A program made the translations under genes and the position numbers. DNA of 64,000 nucleotides from Romanomermis culicivorax (taxonomy: Eukaryota > Nematoda > Enoplea > Mermithida > Mermithidae), in assembly GCA_963922205.1 (NCBI GenBank), contig CAWUHX010000024.1, positions 1,426,001-1,490,000 of the forward strand, in the 5' to 3' direction. The stretch's first letter is position 1; the number at the start of each line of letters is the position of its first letter. The notes beneath the pieces are model-generated. The model had not been told where the DNA came from. It saw only the letters and a list, made by a program, of their open reading frames with translations, and searched no databases. This document shows, one piece after another, positions 1-10,880 of this stretch.

Positions 1-2019
1 TTTTTGATATTGTAATTTTTTACTAGTGTTTTCCATTGTTTCGGGATTGAATGTATTATTTTGACATAGTCAAACCAGTCAATTCTGCAGCCCTCTTCTT
101 TTAATGTTTCATGGTGTTTTATCTTCCAGTCCGTGTCAAACCATGCAAATAGATATTTAAAATCAGAATTTTGTAGTGTTGAGAAAAACAATGATTTCTT
201 ATCACTGATAATATATTTATTATTTTTAATTTGTTGAGAGACTACTTGCATAGGGGTTATGATTTCATAAATATTATTTGTTGGGATGTTTTTCACTGTC
301 TCTAAAACTTGTTCATAAAAATTTGATACTTTAAGGTTTAAAAATTTGACAGAAAAGTTTGAATGGATCAAATTTTTTAACCCGCCCATTTTATTTAGTT
401 CATGGGTTCCAATGGCACTCCATTTTCCTTGTGAGTTCAGAAGTCGAGCTAGCCATTTTGCCTTAAACGAAGTTACCATTATGTTAATATCTGGCATTTT
501 GATTCCCCCATTGAGGTAATCCTGGATCATAACATCAGCATTGATTTTTGGTTTTGCATTGTTCCATATAAAATTCATTTGAATTGTTTTTATTGTTTTG
601 ATAGTTTCTGAGTCAATGGGTAGGTTGATCATACTGTAGTTTAGCTTTGAAATTATTAAATAATTCCAGATCATAACTTTCCCACAAAAGGTTAAACCTC
701 TGTTCATCCATGTATCACACTCTTTTTTGCTTTTTTTTATTTTTTCACCAAAGTTCTTTTGATACATGATCTGCTTATCATATGAAAAATATATTCCCAA
801 TATATTTATTGTATTTATAACTTGACAATTTCCTAATTTTTCTTTCCTGTTTTTGTTTTCCCCAAGTCCAAGTATCTGTGTTTTTTCAGGTTTATTCTGA
901 GTCCTGATGCACCCGAGAAGTTTTCTATGCATTTAAGAGCTTTTTCAAGATCAGCCTCATTTTCTATGAGAAGAACTGTGTCATCTGCATACATTGAGAC
1001 CTTGTTTATCTGATTATACGTTTGCAGACCTATGTATTCTTTTGACTCTCTCAGGTTTATTGCCATACATTCTATGGCACAAATAAACAAATATGGTGAT
1101 ACGGGACAACCCTGTCTCACTCCTCTTTGAAGTTCGAATCTTTTTGTGGAATAGCCCATGTTTGTGACAACTACTTCTGCTTTATTGTATAGTGTTTGGA
1201 TCCATGCGCAGAATTTATCTCCTATATTGAACGTTTTTAAAGCCGTGATCATGAAATTTCTGTCCAAAGAGTCGAACGCTTTTTCTATGTCTAAGGATAC
1301 TAAGTAACCTGAACCATTTGTTGATTCATAGTGTTCTATTATATCTAATAGATACCGTATGTTTTCACCTATATATCGATCTGGAACGAACCCTTTTTGA
1401 TCTTCATTAATTATGTGCTTAATCAGTGATTTTAGACGAGTAGCAAGTGTTTTTGCTAGTATTTTATATTCTACATTTATCAAGGATATGGGTCTCCAGT
1501 TTGCTAGATCCAAAGTATCTTTATCTGGTTTGGGGATCAGTGTTATGATACTTCTTCTTTGGGAATCGGAAATGATGCCCTTATCTAGATTGTAGTTTAG
1601 ACAGTTTACTAGAGGTATTTGCACTATGCCCCAAAAACTTTTGTAAAATTCTACCGTAAGTCCGTCATCTCCTGGCGACTTTCCATTTTTCATTGTTCTT
1701 AAAGTATTCAAATATTCTGTCTCCAAGATATGCTTCTCCAAGTTTTCTTTTTGTTTTTCCGAAATTTTTGGATGGTCCGAAATATTCTCATTAAGATACT
1801 TTTCTTGTTCAGGACTACTGCAAGTTGTTTTATTTTTGGCATATAATTTTGCATAAAATTTATAAAGATTTTCGGATATTTCTTTTGGGGTTTCAATTAT
1901 ATTGCCATAATGGTTGCATAGAGCATTTATGCTTTTCTTGTTATAGTTTCTTTTCTCCATATTCAGAAAATATTTTGTGGGTTTTTCACCCATTAGATTC
2001 CACCTGATTTTGGTTTTTT
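1..2019 (-). pseudogene. LINE ORF2, reverse transcriptase and C-terminal part (frameshifted, window-truncated)
   Basis: The open run 1993-833 reads MGEKPTKYFLNMEKRN at its start, typical of the RT entry region of L1/Tx1 elements. RT motifs follow in order: GKSPGDDGL, WRPISLINVEYKI, DQKGFVPDR, VSLDIEKAFDSLD (first catalytic Asp), RGVRQGCPVSPYLF and MYADDTVLL (the catalytic YADD). A frame change in a T-rich stretch near 850-890 ends this run. A different frame then continues to the window edge with the usual L1 C-terminal pattern. Role in the family: target-primed reverse transcription. The copy is disabled as read. Confidence 0.85.
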
Positions 2020-3111
2020 CTAAGGAGAAGATTGCCTTTTTTCCATTATCAAATTTAGTTCTATTCTCAATTGCTTGTACCTCGGGTCATCTCTATCAAC
2101 CTCTTTTTTGTCTATTTTTTCTTCTATATCTTGGAATTCTTTCCTGAGGACGGATTCATGATTTCTACGTTCTTTTGCTATTTGTTTACGGTATATTATA
2201 GTTTCGGCTCTTATTCTATATTTTATGAACTCCCATGTCTTTGCTGCGTCCAAGCAGTGTCTTGCAGTTTCCTGTGTAGCTTCTTCTACAGTCTCTTTCA
2301 GTAATTTTTGGTAGGTTTCATCTTCAATCAGTGAGTTATTGAAATGCCAGAAACCTGGTCCTCTTTTTTTAAAATTTTGACCTGTCAGTTTAAAATATAT
2401 TCCATTATGGTCTGTAGGTAAGCCACTTATCATGTCACAATGGCTGATTTCATTTATCAATTCCTCCGATGCAAAAAAGTAATCTAGTCTACAGCCGACA
2501 GTTGATTTTTGTTGATACCAGGTGTATCTTTTCTTTGATGGATTTTTACATCTAAAGGTGTCGACTAGGTCATAGCTTGAAATGTGATTCAGGAAGTTTT
2601 CTGTTGATCTGGTTTTACTGTTTGAGTTGCCACCTGTTTTATCCAGTTTAGGGTTTAAGGTTAAATTGAAATCTCCTCCTATTATAGTGGGTAAATTATT
2701 CACATTGAATTTTCCCAGTTTTTCAAAGATTTCTTTCCAAAAAGTCAGCTGATCTTTTTCATTAACTGGTGCATAGACGTTCATGATAATTAATGATGAG
2801 TCATCAAGTTTCAACTCTAGTAGAATGTATCTGCCTTTTTTGTCAAGACAGCTTTTTGTAATAGTGTGTGAGAAAGTATTATTAAACAGAATCGTGACTT
2901 CCTTGCTGTTTGTTTCTCCATGTGAGAACAAAATTTTGTTTGAGCCACAGCCCCATTCTAATTTTAACCTATTTTCCATAGATTTAACTGTATGTGTCTC
3001 TTGAAGAAAAATTACGTCATAGTTTTTGCAGTGTGTAAAAATAGTTTTCCGTTTTGTCTCCAAATTAATTGTTTTAACATTTAAAGAAAAAAAATTAAGA
3101 TTATAAGACAT
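2020..3111 (-). pseudogene. LINE ORF2, N-terminal APE-type endonuclease part
   Basis: The first real ATG is at 3111-3109; the upstream TTG is not needed. The protein begins with the APE signature LNFFSLNV and then shows IFLQETHT (catalytic Glu), IIMNVYAP, TIIGGDFNLTLNP (Asp/Asn motif), RLDYFFAS and, near the end of the domain, SGLPTDHNGIYFKL (the SDH-type motif, here TDH). These are the standard motifs of the LINE apurinic-like endonuclease that nicks target DNA. After the domain, about 110 residues of linker run to a TAG at 2020. The RT continues in another frame with no gap, so ORF2 is split by a small frameshift at about 2020-2030. Confidence 0.85.
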
Positions 3112-3569
3112 AAAAAACAAGTATACACTAGGGTCACACTTTCTTTTCCATTGTTAACATTATTTTTTAAAAAGAAAATTGAAATATTCTGCTATTTTTG
3201 ACAAATCAGAATTTTTGATTGTAACTTTTTATATTTTGAAATGAGTACTCTGCACACGTTGTGGGTAGAGTCAAGAAAAAACAGCCTTTCGGCTCGAGTA
3301 TAGATCACGAGTTTAAGTATCCCCGAAGGGACCCTCAGTCACCTAGAAGCACGGGTGAAAGAGTAACAGTGAATAAGCTTCATATTGACAAAATTAATAT
3401 CATACTATCTAGATACGAGAAGAAATATTTTTTCACAAAGAACAAGTCAATAACAAATATGACGGAAGAAAAACAATCAATAAATTAACAATTACCTACG
3501 TTAGTATACAAACATTTACCGAAAATTAAGTAAACATATATAAAAAACACATTAAAATTAAGTTTCGGC
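3112..3569 (-). other. LINE inter-ORF spacer
   Basis: 458 bp between ORF1 and ORF2 on the minus strand. It is AT-rich, with no convincing reading frame on either strand. A short plus-strand frame here (3261-3488) has no recognisable feature and is probably chance. Confidence 0.5.
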
Positions 3570-4115
3570 TTATTTTCGTTGATTTTGTTGTTTTTTCCTT
3601 TTTTCTTCCCTTTGCTGTTTCGTTAAGTTGTCAGCCCAAATCACTGGAGGCTTCCTGTCTTTGTTGAAGAGTCCAAGGTTCCTGATGAAGCCGGCTGCAG
3701 TGGCTTTGTGCTCAAACAATGAGAAAATCGTTTTAATCTGTCTTGGTGAACTTTGACCTTTGGGGGAAAAGATGCCAATCCATTCAAAACCGAAGTTTTT
3801 GACAGTGTCCTCTGGAATTTTCATAATTTGAATGAAAAACTTACGGAGTTGCTCTTTTTTATCAACTTGTTTTGTTTTGACGTCCATCAGGAACAAATCG
3901 AACGGAAAGTTGTAGAACCAGACGATCTTTTTGCGGCCTAATCTTTCTAGTTGCTCGATTCCATTTTCGGCTTCGTCCATTCGTTCCAGCATGTTACTTG
4001 TCGAATTTTCCGATAGTTCGTTGTTTTGGATGGACAGGTGTTGGTTATGCTAGGATTTTTGGGATTTTTTAGACGAATCCCCACATTCGTCATTATTTTT
4101 TCGCTTGTTGGCCAT
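3570..4115 (-). pseudogene. LINE ORF1: coiled-coil/RRM-like RNA-binding protein, one in-frame stop
   Basis: An ATG at 4115-4113 opens a 182-codon frame ending at 3570, interrupted by one TAG before the second half; the intact run from an internal Met (3992) is 140 aa. The N-terminal part is Lys/Asn/Ser-rich. The middle, around MLERMDEAENGIEQLERL, has the heptad look of a coiled coil. The remainder (KKIVWFYNFPF..., then IKTIFSLFEHKATA) resembles the RRM-like region of L1-type ORF1 proteins, followed by a basic Lys/Arg/Gln tail. Known role of the family: a trimeric nucleic-acid chaperone that coats LINE RNA. Its place just upstream of the endonuclease/RT ORF supports the call. The assignment rests on motif resemblance. 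Confidence 0.62.
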
Positions 4116-4539
4116 AATGTCGTAAAACGAAATAAAATAGATCGATTTGCTAATTTTCCAGGTAGCAAAATATATGATTGCTAATATTGTTCATAAGAAA
4201 TATGGAAAAAATAACGTTTGCCACCAATAATATCAGTATTATCGAAAATGTCTAGTTTATCGAATGGTTTGAATCTCCCAACAATCAATAACTCTCACAC
4301 GCATAATTTATTGTGCAAGTGAACGAGAAAATTCTGAATAATCAGAAATAATGTCAAAATAATATCCCCTGTATAATATCGATTCTGAAAATCATTCAGT
4401 TCGAAGTTTTCAAGTTTACTGTTTCACTGTTTTCTTAATACAACTGATGAATGATTTTAGAATCCCACAGAGAGCAGTAGAAGTAGATATGCACCATATT
4501 GTAAAGCTGAGAAGTACAATACGGTACATACCTATACAT

Positions 4540-4545
4540 TTTATT
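4540..4545 (-). terminator. Poly(A) signal AATAAA for the 4585-5004 gene
   Basis: AATAAA on the minus strand about 40 nt after the stop of the candidate two-exon gene. Its spacing is right for a polyadenylation signal and it supports the model, though such hexamers are frequent in AT-rich DNA. Confidence 0.35.
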
Positions 4546-4584
4546 TCTAGGCATTGCTGATTGAAGAACCTAAATTTTCTTCTG

Positions 4585-5004
4585 TTACCTAATTTTTAAA
4601 TTTTCACTTTCTAACTTATTTTCACGGTCTCCTAGCTGGTTGGTCGCCTTCTTCAGCCGATTGAAAACACCAGCACATTGCCTCAGGGATGTGTTCATCA
4701 TTTCGATTCTGAAATCATCAGTACCTTATTTACATGGAAACGTGTATATAACCAATTCATTGGTTTTTTGGATATTTTCAAAAGAAAAAATCCAAAAAAT
4801 TTTCAATTTTTGCATCAAAATATTCAGAAAAAAACGAAAAAATAAAAATGATAACAATCACAAAAAATTGAATAATTGAAAAAAAATTCAGCTACAAGCT
4901 CCTACTTACCGGAAAGCGCCGGCTGAAGTAAAGCAGCAAACATTATGTAACCGTCGTCGGTAGGCGCCAGCTCGCGCCGGACGGCCCCGACCAGCGAAGA
5001 ACAT
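4585..5004 (-). CDS. Candidate two-exon gene, small basic/coiled-coil protein (72 aa)
   Basis: I infer this from splice signals. Exon 1 runs from ATG at 5004-5002 to 4910 (95 nt, phase 2) and meets a strong donor, GTAAGTAGG, at 4909. The acceptor is TTTCAG, with its AG at 4710-4709; exon 2 runs 4708-4585 and ends in TAA. The phases match, giving 73 codons including the stop. An AATAAA lies about 40 nt beyond the stop. Exon 1 is much richer in GC than its surroundings and codes for an Arg/Ala/Gly-rich, acid-free stretch that would suit an organelle-targeting or nuclear signal. Exon 2 codes for a Lys/Glu/Asn/Leu-rich, helix-prone tail (RLKKATNQLGDRENKLESE). The frame stays open upstream to about 5101, so this may be the 3' end of a larger gene. 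No family recognised. Confidence 0.4.
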
Positions 5005-5104
5005 AAATTCAACAGCAAGCCTGCAACACTTATTAATAAGCTCAGTAGCTAGCAGATGGGAGTTTAAATATGCTCTTGATGTCGCAAATGGTGGTCGTAT
5101 GAGC

Positions 5105-6136
5105 TACTGCCAACCAGTGTCCAAAACCTTCTATTTTCAAAGTATGACATACAAGATATTAGATATGACAGTGTAAACTTCCCTTCTGTAGTTGAATGCA
5201 ATTTGAATCAAGATTAAAAATGCCCACATAAATGATAAGGTTAATTTTGAGTTTATCCAACGTGAATTTTTTCATCTCAGTAATATAGAACACAGATATT
5301 TAATTTTTTCAAGTAAAGTTGGTTCATACCTTAGCAACTTAGAGATTTATCCGTCTCATCTCTGGCTGAAGGTCAGCATGGCATTCCCTTAAATGAGGAT
5401 TTTTGGAATTCTGACAATCTGTAGTCATAATTTACCGTGATGTATTCGTCTCACATAGAAAAAACACGTTTTGAATTCACCGTGTAATGTTAGAGTAGAA
5501 TCTATTTATGGTTCAGGATTTTGGTATAAATAGATTAGAATTTAGTCTTTGAGAACTCATTCAGCATTCCCGATGGTTCAGTGGAGTTCTGGAATTTGAG
5601 GATTTTATAATCAATATTCAAAATGTGCAATTTGATTACATGTTTTTTAATATTGTATTGCACGGTTCAGTGCATGGTACATATATTTAAGATTAAAGAA
5701 AAAAAGATTTTTCGGTTATGATTTTGTTAAGGCCAATTATTCTTGTTCGGTATTTTAATTCTGGTGAAAATCAATTATATAATTGCATATTCTATAATTA
5801 AAATCAAAAATTCATAGGTCAGATATTTTCTGAATAATAAAGATTGATGTCGCGCGTTTAGTCTAGCCTGCTTGGCCCATTAAAGTATTGCAATTGGAGA
5901 AACGTGTCACGTAAAATCTAGAAATGCCATCATTCCTATTTTCCAACTAATCATTGACGTAATTGTATAATTATTCACTGCTCGTTTAACTCAACAATTA
6001 TTTTGGGATTTGACTTCCAAGCAGCTTTATATTTTAGTAATTCGTCATTTGGACCATATTTGAAATATTGATGGGTGTCTACATGTACGGAATATAAATT
6101 GAAAATAAAGACATTTTATTCAATTGAAAATTGACA
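5105..6136. other. AT-rich interval upstream of the 7TM receptor gene; no gene seen
   Basis: About 1 kb with no supported frame on either strand and no recognisable repeat. Its right end would hold the promoter of the receptor gene at 6137. I see no clear TATA box there. Confidence 0.4.
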
Positions 6137-7051
6137 ATGACTTTCATCTTGTTCCCGAATGAAATGCTTAGGAATCACAGTGGAGAATGTTTGGTGCTAG
6201 GTTTTCAAACAACTTGGAGGACATTTTTAGACTACATGATGGCATTTATTATTCCCAGCTCTATGGTCGTGAATATAATTTGCGTTGGTTTATTTTATCA
6301 CAAAACATTTAAAAGAAACGTAATTTACTTTCTGTGCCAGAATTTATGTTTGGGCGACTTTTTGTGGTTACTAATTCGTTTGATAAACGTGATTCAATAC
6401 CCCTTGCTGATCAAACATATTTGTTTTGAATGGAATTGGTTCGAAGAGAGCTTACAATTTATTTCGTCAATGATTCTATCCATGGACAGCTTGTTGCATA
6501 TTTCAATTGCTGTTACCCGTATCTTGAAGTTTATGAATAAGACTGTTATTGGACGTAAATTGTGCATAAAATTGTGGATTTTATCCATTTTTTATAGCAT
6601 TGGCACATATGTCTATCGTTTTTATGTCATCCAATATGAAGGATCTCCAATTACTAAGGCGGCCCTCATGAAATGGTTGCTAAGATTATTCTATATTGAT
6701 ACTGTTTGCGATGCTGCAGCAATGGTCGTGACCATTTTGTCCAATGTTTTGTGCTGGTTAAAAATTAGGCGTTCGAAGAAACAAATTTTACCCATCAATA
6801 AAAGTAAATATCGCAGAGTGGAGATGAAGTTATGGTCCATTTGTTTGATAACGACCAGTTTATATTGTTTGCGAATCACTTGCCACCTAATATATTTAAA
6901 AGAAATAGCATTTGTTTTCGAATATATTTTAAATGTATGTGTTCATTCATTTGGGCCGTGTTTTTATTTGATTTTTAATCAAAATCTGCGTCGATGTTTA
7001 AGTGACCATGTTGCATCTAGTGTTTCATTTTGTAAAAGATTGCTCCATTAG
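6137..7051 (+). CDS. Seven-transmembrane G-protein-coupled receptor, rhodopsin-like, single exon
   Basis: A 304-residue protein from ATG at 6137; the TTG two codons earlier is not a likely start. A short outer N-terminus holds one N-glycosylation sequon (NHSG). Seven hydrophobic segments follow, at roughly residues 33-57, 64-86, 102-126, 140-162, 184-208, 232-253 and 260-284. The end of TM3 carries AVTRIL where rhodopsin-class receptors have DRY, and TM7 ends in FGPCFYLIFNQNLRR, a variant of the NPxxY/helix-8 region. Polar inner loops contain Lys/Arg clusters. Length and loops suit a small peptide- or chemo-receptor of the kind invertebrates have in large families. There is no intron, and an AATAAA lies 30 nt after the stop. 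Ligand and subfamily cannot be told from the sequence. It sits alone between repeats and looks intact. Confidence 0.75.
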   Translation: MTFILFPNEMLRNHSGECLVLGFQTTWRTFLDYMMAFIIPSSMVVNIICVGLFYHKTFKRNVIYFLCQNLCLGDFLWLLIRLINVIQYPLLIKHICFEWNWFEESLQFISSMILSMDSLLHISIAVTRILKFMNKTVIGRKLCIKLWILSIFYSIGTYVYRFYVIQYEGSPITKAALMKWLLRLFYIDTVCDAAAMVVTILSNVLCWLKIRRSKKQILPINKSKYRRVEMKLWSICLITTSLYCLRITCHLIYLKEIAFVFEYILNVCVHSFGPCFYLIFNQNLRRCLSDHVASSVSFCKRLLH

Positions 7052-7080
7052 ATGCCGTTTGTGTTGTGAATTCGGGTATG

Positions 7081-7086
7081 AATAAA
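7081..7086 (+). terminator. Poly(A) signal AATAAA of the 7TM receptor gene
   Basis: Lies about 30 nt after the receptor stop codon on the same strand, at a normal distance for a polyadenylation signal. Confidence 0.5.
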
Positions 7087-8399
<1,313 letters not shown>

Positions 8400-8970
8400 C
8401 GTATTTGTGTGATTTTTTGTTGGAAGGGGTTTTCGACCGAAGCGAATTCAATGGATGCGGTCACTTTACACAAAAAAATCATCATTAATGTAAATGAAGG
8501 TACTCCCATGACTTTTCGGAGACAAATGTTTTTGACCATTGGGAATTTGATAGACGCGGTCATTCTACACGAGAAATTATCTCGAGTGTAAACAAGCGTA
8601 TTTTTGTGATAATTTGGAGCAAAGAGTTTCTGACCACGAGGAATTCAATGAATGGGGTCACTTAACATAAAAAATTATATCGGGCGTCAACAAGCGTATT
8701 TTCGTGATTTTGTGTGGAAGGGGTTTTCGACCACGGAGAATTTAATGAATGCGATCAATTTACAAACAAAATTATATTGAGTGTATACAAATGTATTTCT
8801 GCGATTTTTGGGTAAAGAGGTTTCTGACCATGGGAAATTCAATGGACACAGTCACTTCTCACAAAAAATTTCTGTCTGTAAACCGAGGTATTTCTACGGT
8901 TTTTTGCTTTAATGAGTTCTTGATCATGGGAGATTCAATGGAAACAGTCACTTTACACCATGTTGACAAC
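8400..8970 (+). repeat. Tandem repeat, ~98-bp period, about six diverged units
   Basis: A block starting GTATTTNTGTGATTTTT and continuing through GGGGTTTTCGACCA, AATTCAATGGA and GGTCACTTTACAC recurs with starts near 8401, 8500, 8598, 8696, 8793 and 8888. The spacing shrinks slightly from 99 to 95 bp. Units are clearly related but diverged by many substitutions. Parts of the array read as repeated peptides (NSMDAVTLHKK-like), but stops interrupt every frame, so I call it a minisatellite rather than a gene. Confidence 0.8.
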
Positions 8971-10098
8971 GTGTGTTAAGTTCAATGCAGTTTACACATC
9001 TTTTACTTTTACCGAAAGAAAGTGATAATTCGTAGCTTTAAGATTGTTTTTTATTGTTTCTTTGATGTGAAGATAACCAAATTTAAAACTTCAATATGCT
9101 TCTAGGAAGATTTTCTGCATGGCTGAGGCCCACTGAAAAGAGGTGGACTAGTTTATTAGAAAATGCCCTGATGGGGCAGAAAAAAGAAAAATATACTTGC
9201 TTGGTTAGTTGCGAAGCCAGAAAAAGAAGTGGACTAGATTTTTGAGAACATGTGTTAAAGTTGGAAAAAATTCACTTTCCTTGTATTGGATTTTCATTCT
9301 TTCTCAAAAAAAATTTTCCATGTCTGTGAAAAAGTATATTCTGCAGCTGAGTGCATGAACACACTTTCCAACCAAACATCTGCTTCTCCGAAATTTTGAG
9401 GAGGGTACAGCAGTGGACCTTAGATTTATGGCGTTTTTTGAGACAAAAAATCCAAAAAAAGTTGATTAAAAAATTTTTTTCATAACGAATTTCCAGTTTC
9501 AAAACCCTTGGTGTAATTTGTACCCCCCATGTTCTCCCTCACGCATGTGTGCTATTAACGGGGTTGAACTTTTTTGCTATTTTTAGTGTCAATTAAACAA
9601 GAATTACTCTGGGAACGTGACACACGAGATCCCACTCAGTTTTTTTAGAAAAAAAACTACAGCACAAAGTCTTCTCAAAATTAAATTGATTGTGCAAGAT
9701 ATGTTTAATTCACTCATTTTATATAACATATCGTATAGAATTCACTTCGTAAGTTCTAATGATTACAAGCTATAAACAGATTTATTCTCCTCTATTTGAC
9801 TATTCAACAAAAACACATCATTCACAGTTTTTGAATTTGAACTGAAATTTGCAGAAAGAGGGCAAGCTTTTTGGGGGATGGCAGACGGGAAGCAATTTCA
9901 CCCATTCCTGTCACTCCCGTCCTGCTTCCAAAAAAGTCGTACTGTTGCCCTGGGAGTGTGAGTTCAGTGGGGGAGACCTGGGTAAGGGATTTGGCGCACA
10001 CCCCTAATATAGGCATGGCTGTATGAGGAACATTTCTGTATGTTCTACCCTGTTCTCCCATTTGCAGATTGCTGCCCAATGACTGTAACCAAGGCCCA

Positions 10099-10254
10099 GT
10101 TGCACTAATTGGGTCTAACCTCGAGCTCAAGATAATCTCGAACAAAAAGGCGACTCGGTTTGATATCAAGTTCGGTATAATTTGAATGTCATCAGGATTA
10201 TAACGAGCTCAATGTCGAGATTATCCCAAGCTCAAGCTGTCGGGTTGCACTAAC
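10099..10254 (+). mobile_element. MITE-like unit, copy 1 (reverse complement of 63450-63631)
   Basis: The 156-bp unit is bounded on both sides by GTTGCACTAA in direct orientation. Just inside are imperfect inverted repeats: GAGCTCAAGATAATCTCGA at the left and its near complement, TCGAGATTATCCCAAGCTC, at the right. The same unit, inverted, lies at 63450-63631 with the same 10-bp ends. Confidence 0.65.
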
Positions 10255-10339
10255 ATTTTCGAATAATATTCTTATCCCTAAAGCAAATAAATATAAAAAT
10301 TTGTGCAATTCTCAAACTTGAACTTAAACCACAGTATTA

Positions 10340-10470
10340 GTTAATACTGAAGTGAGTATTGTTTGTGCACGGGAAGAAAATATTTTGGGCATTGCGATTA
10401 GCTCAAACTCGGGATCATCAATTTAAGCCCGATGTTGAGATTATCTTCGTGTTGGGTTAGTTCAACCACC
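10340..10470 (+). repeat. Degenerate relative of the MITE-like unit
   Basis: Contains GATTAGCTCAAACTCGGGAT and, further on, GATGTTGAGATTATC followed by TTGGGTTAG, in the order seen in the complete unit 100 bp upstream. It is strongly diverged, so its borders are approximate. Confidence 0.4.
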
Positions 10471-10880
10471 AATCTCAGGTTTCTTTATAGTTCTGAAAAT
10501 GACTATAGTATGCCTCCTTCACCATTTTTCAGCTAGTGTGAGAGGCAGAAGTTTTGAATCGGTCGGGAGTTAGAATGCTATTGGCTTACCATTTCTTCAC
10601 ATTTGAAGTCATGTCCATATATATAATTTTCATAAGAAAAATGTTACTGTAGTTAATGCCAGGGAAGGACAAAATGTGCGATACTGCAGAATGTACTTTT
10701 TCACAGACACGGAAAATTTTTTCTTGAGAAAGAATGAAAATCCAATATAACGAAAGTGATTTTTTTCCAACTTTAACCTAAGTTCTCAAAAATCTAGTCC
10801 ACTTCTTTTTCTGGCTTGGCAACCATCCAAGCATGTATATTCTTTTTTCTGCTCCATCGTTGAATTATCTAATAAACTAG

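Larger units (their letters stand above)
1..4115 (-). mobile_element. L1/Tx1-type non-LTR retrotransposon (LINE), decayed, 3' end beyond window
   Basis: On the minus strand the order is ORF1 (3570-4115), a 458-bp spacer, then ORF2 with an APE-type endonuclease (2020-3111) followed by reverse transcriptase (from about 2019 to the window edge). This two-ORF layout and the ORF2 motifs match L1/Tx1-clade LINEs. The copy is inactive as read: ORF1 carries an in-frame TAG, and ORF2 changes frame near 2020-2030 and near 850-890. The region 1-832 still reads as the C-terminal part of the RT protein in another frame. The 3' UTR and tail lie before position 1, so a target duplication cannot be tested. 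The 5' boundary above 4115 is not defined. Confidence 0.88.
9148..10880. mobile_element. Foldback-like element: ~200-bp inverted repeats around 1.3 kb
   Basis: The segment 9148-9346 (from CTAGTTTATTAGA to ATTCTGCAG) recurs as a close reverse complement at 10684-10880 (from CTGCAGAATG to TCTAATAAACTAG). The arms are about 85-90% alike by eye. The interior codes for nothing I recognise and contains a MITE-like unit (10099-10254) and a degenerate relative (about 10340-10470). The layout fits a foldback element or a long-TIR non-autonomous DNA transposon. No target duplication is obvious at the outer ends. It could also be two inverted copies of one dispersed repeat. Confidence 0.6.

Noticed and set aside
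4900-5030. Alternative reading of the GC-rich exon as ...RRELAPTDDGYIMFAALLQ
   Set aside because: It looks protein-like, but after the GTAAGT donor its phase leads into a stop in the next exon; the other frame has an ATG and a matching phase.
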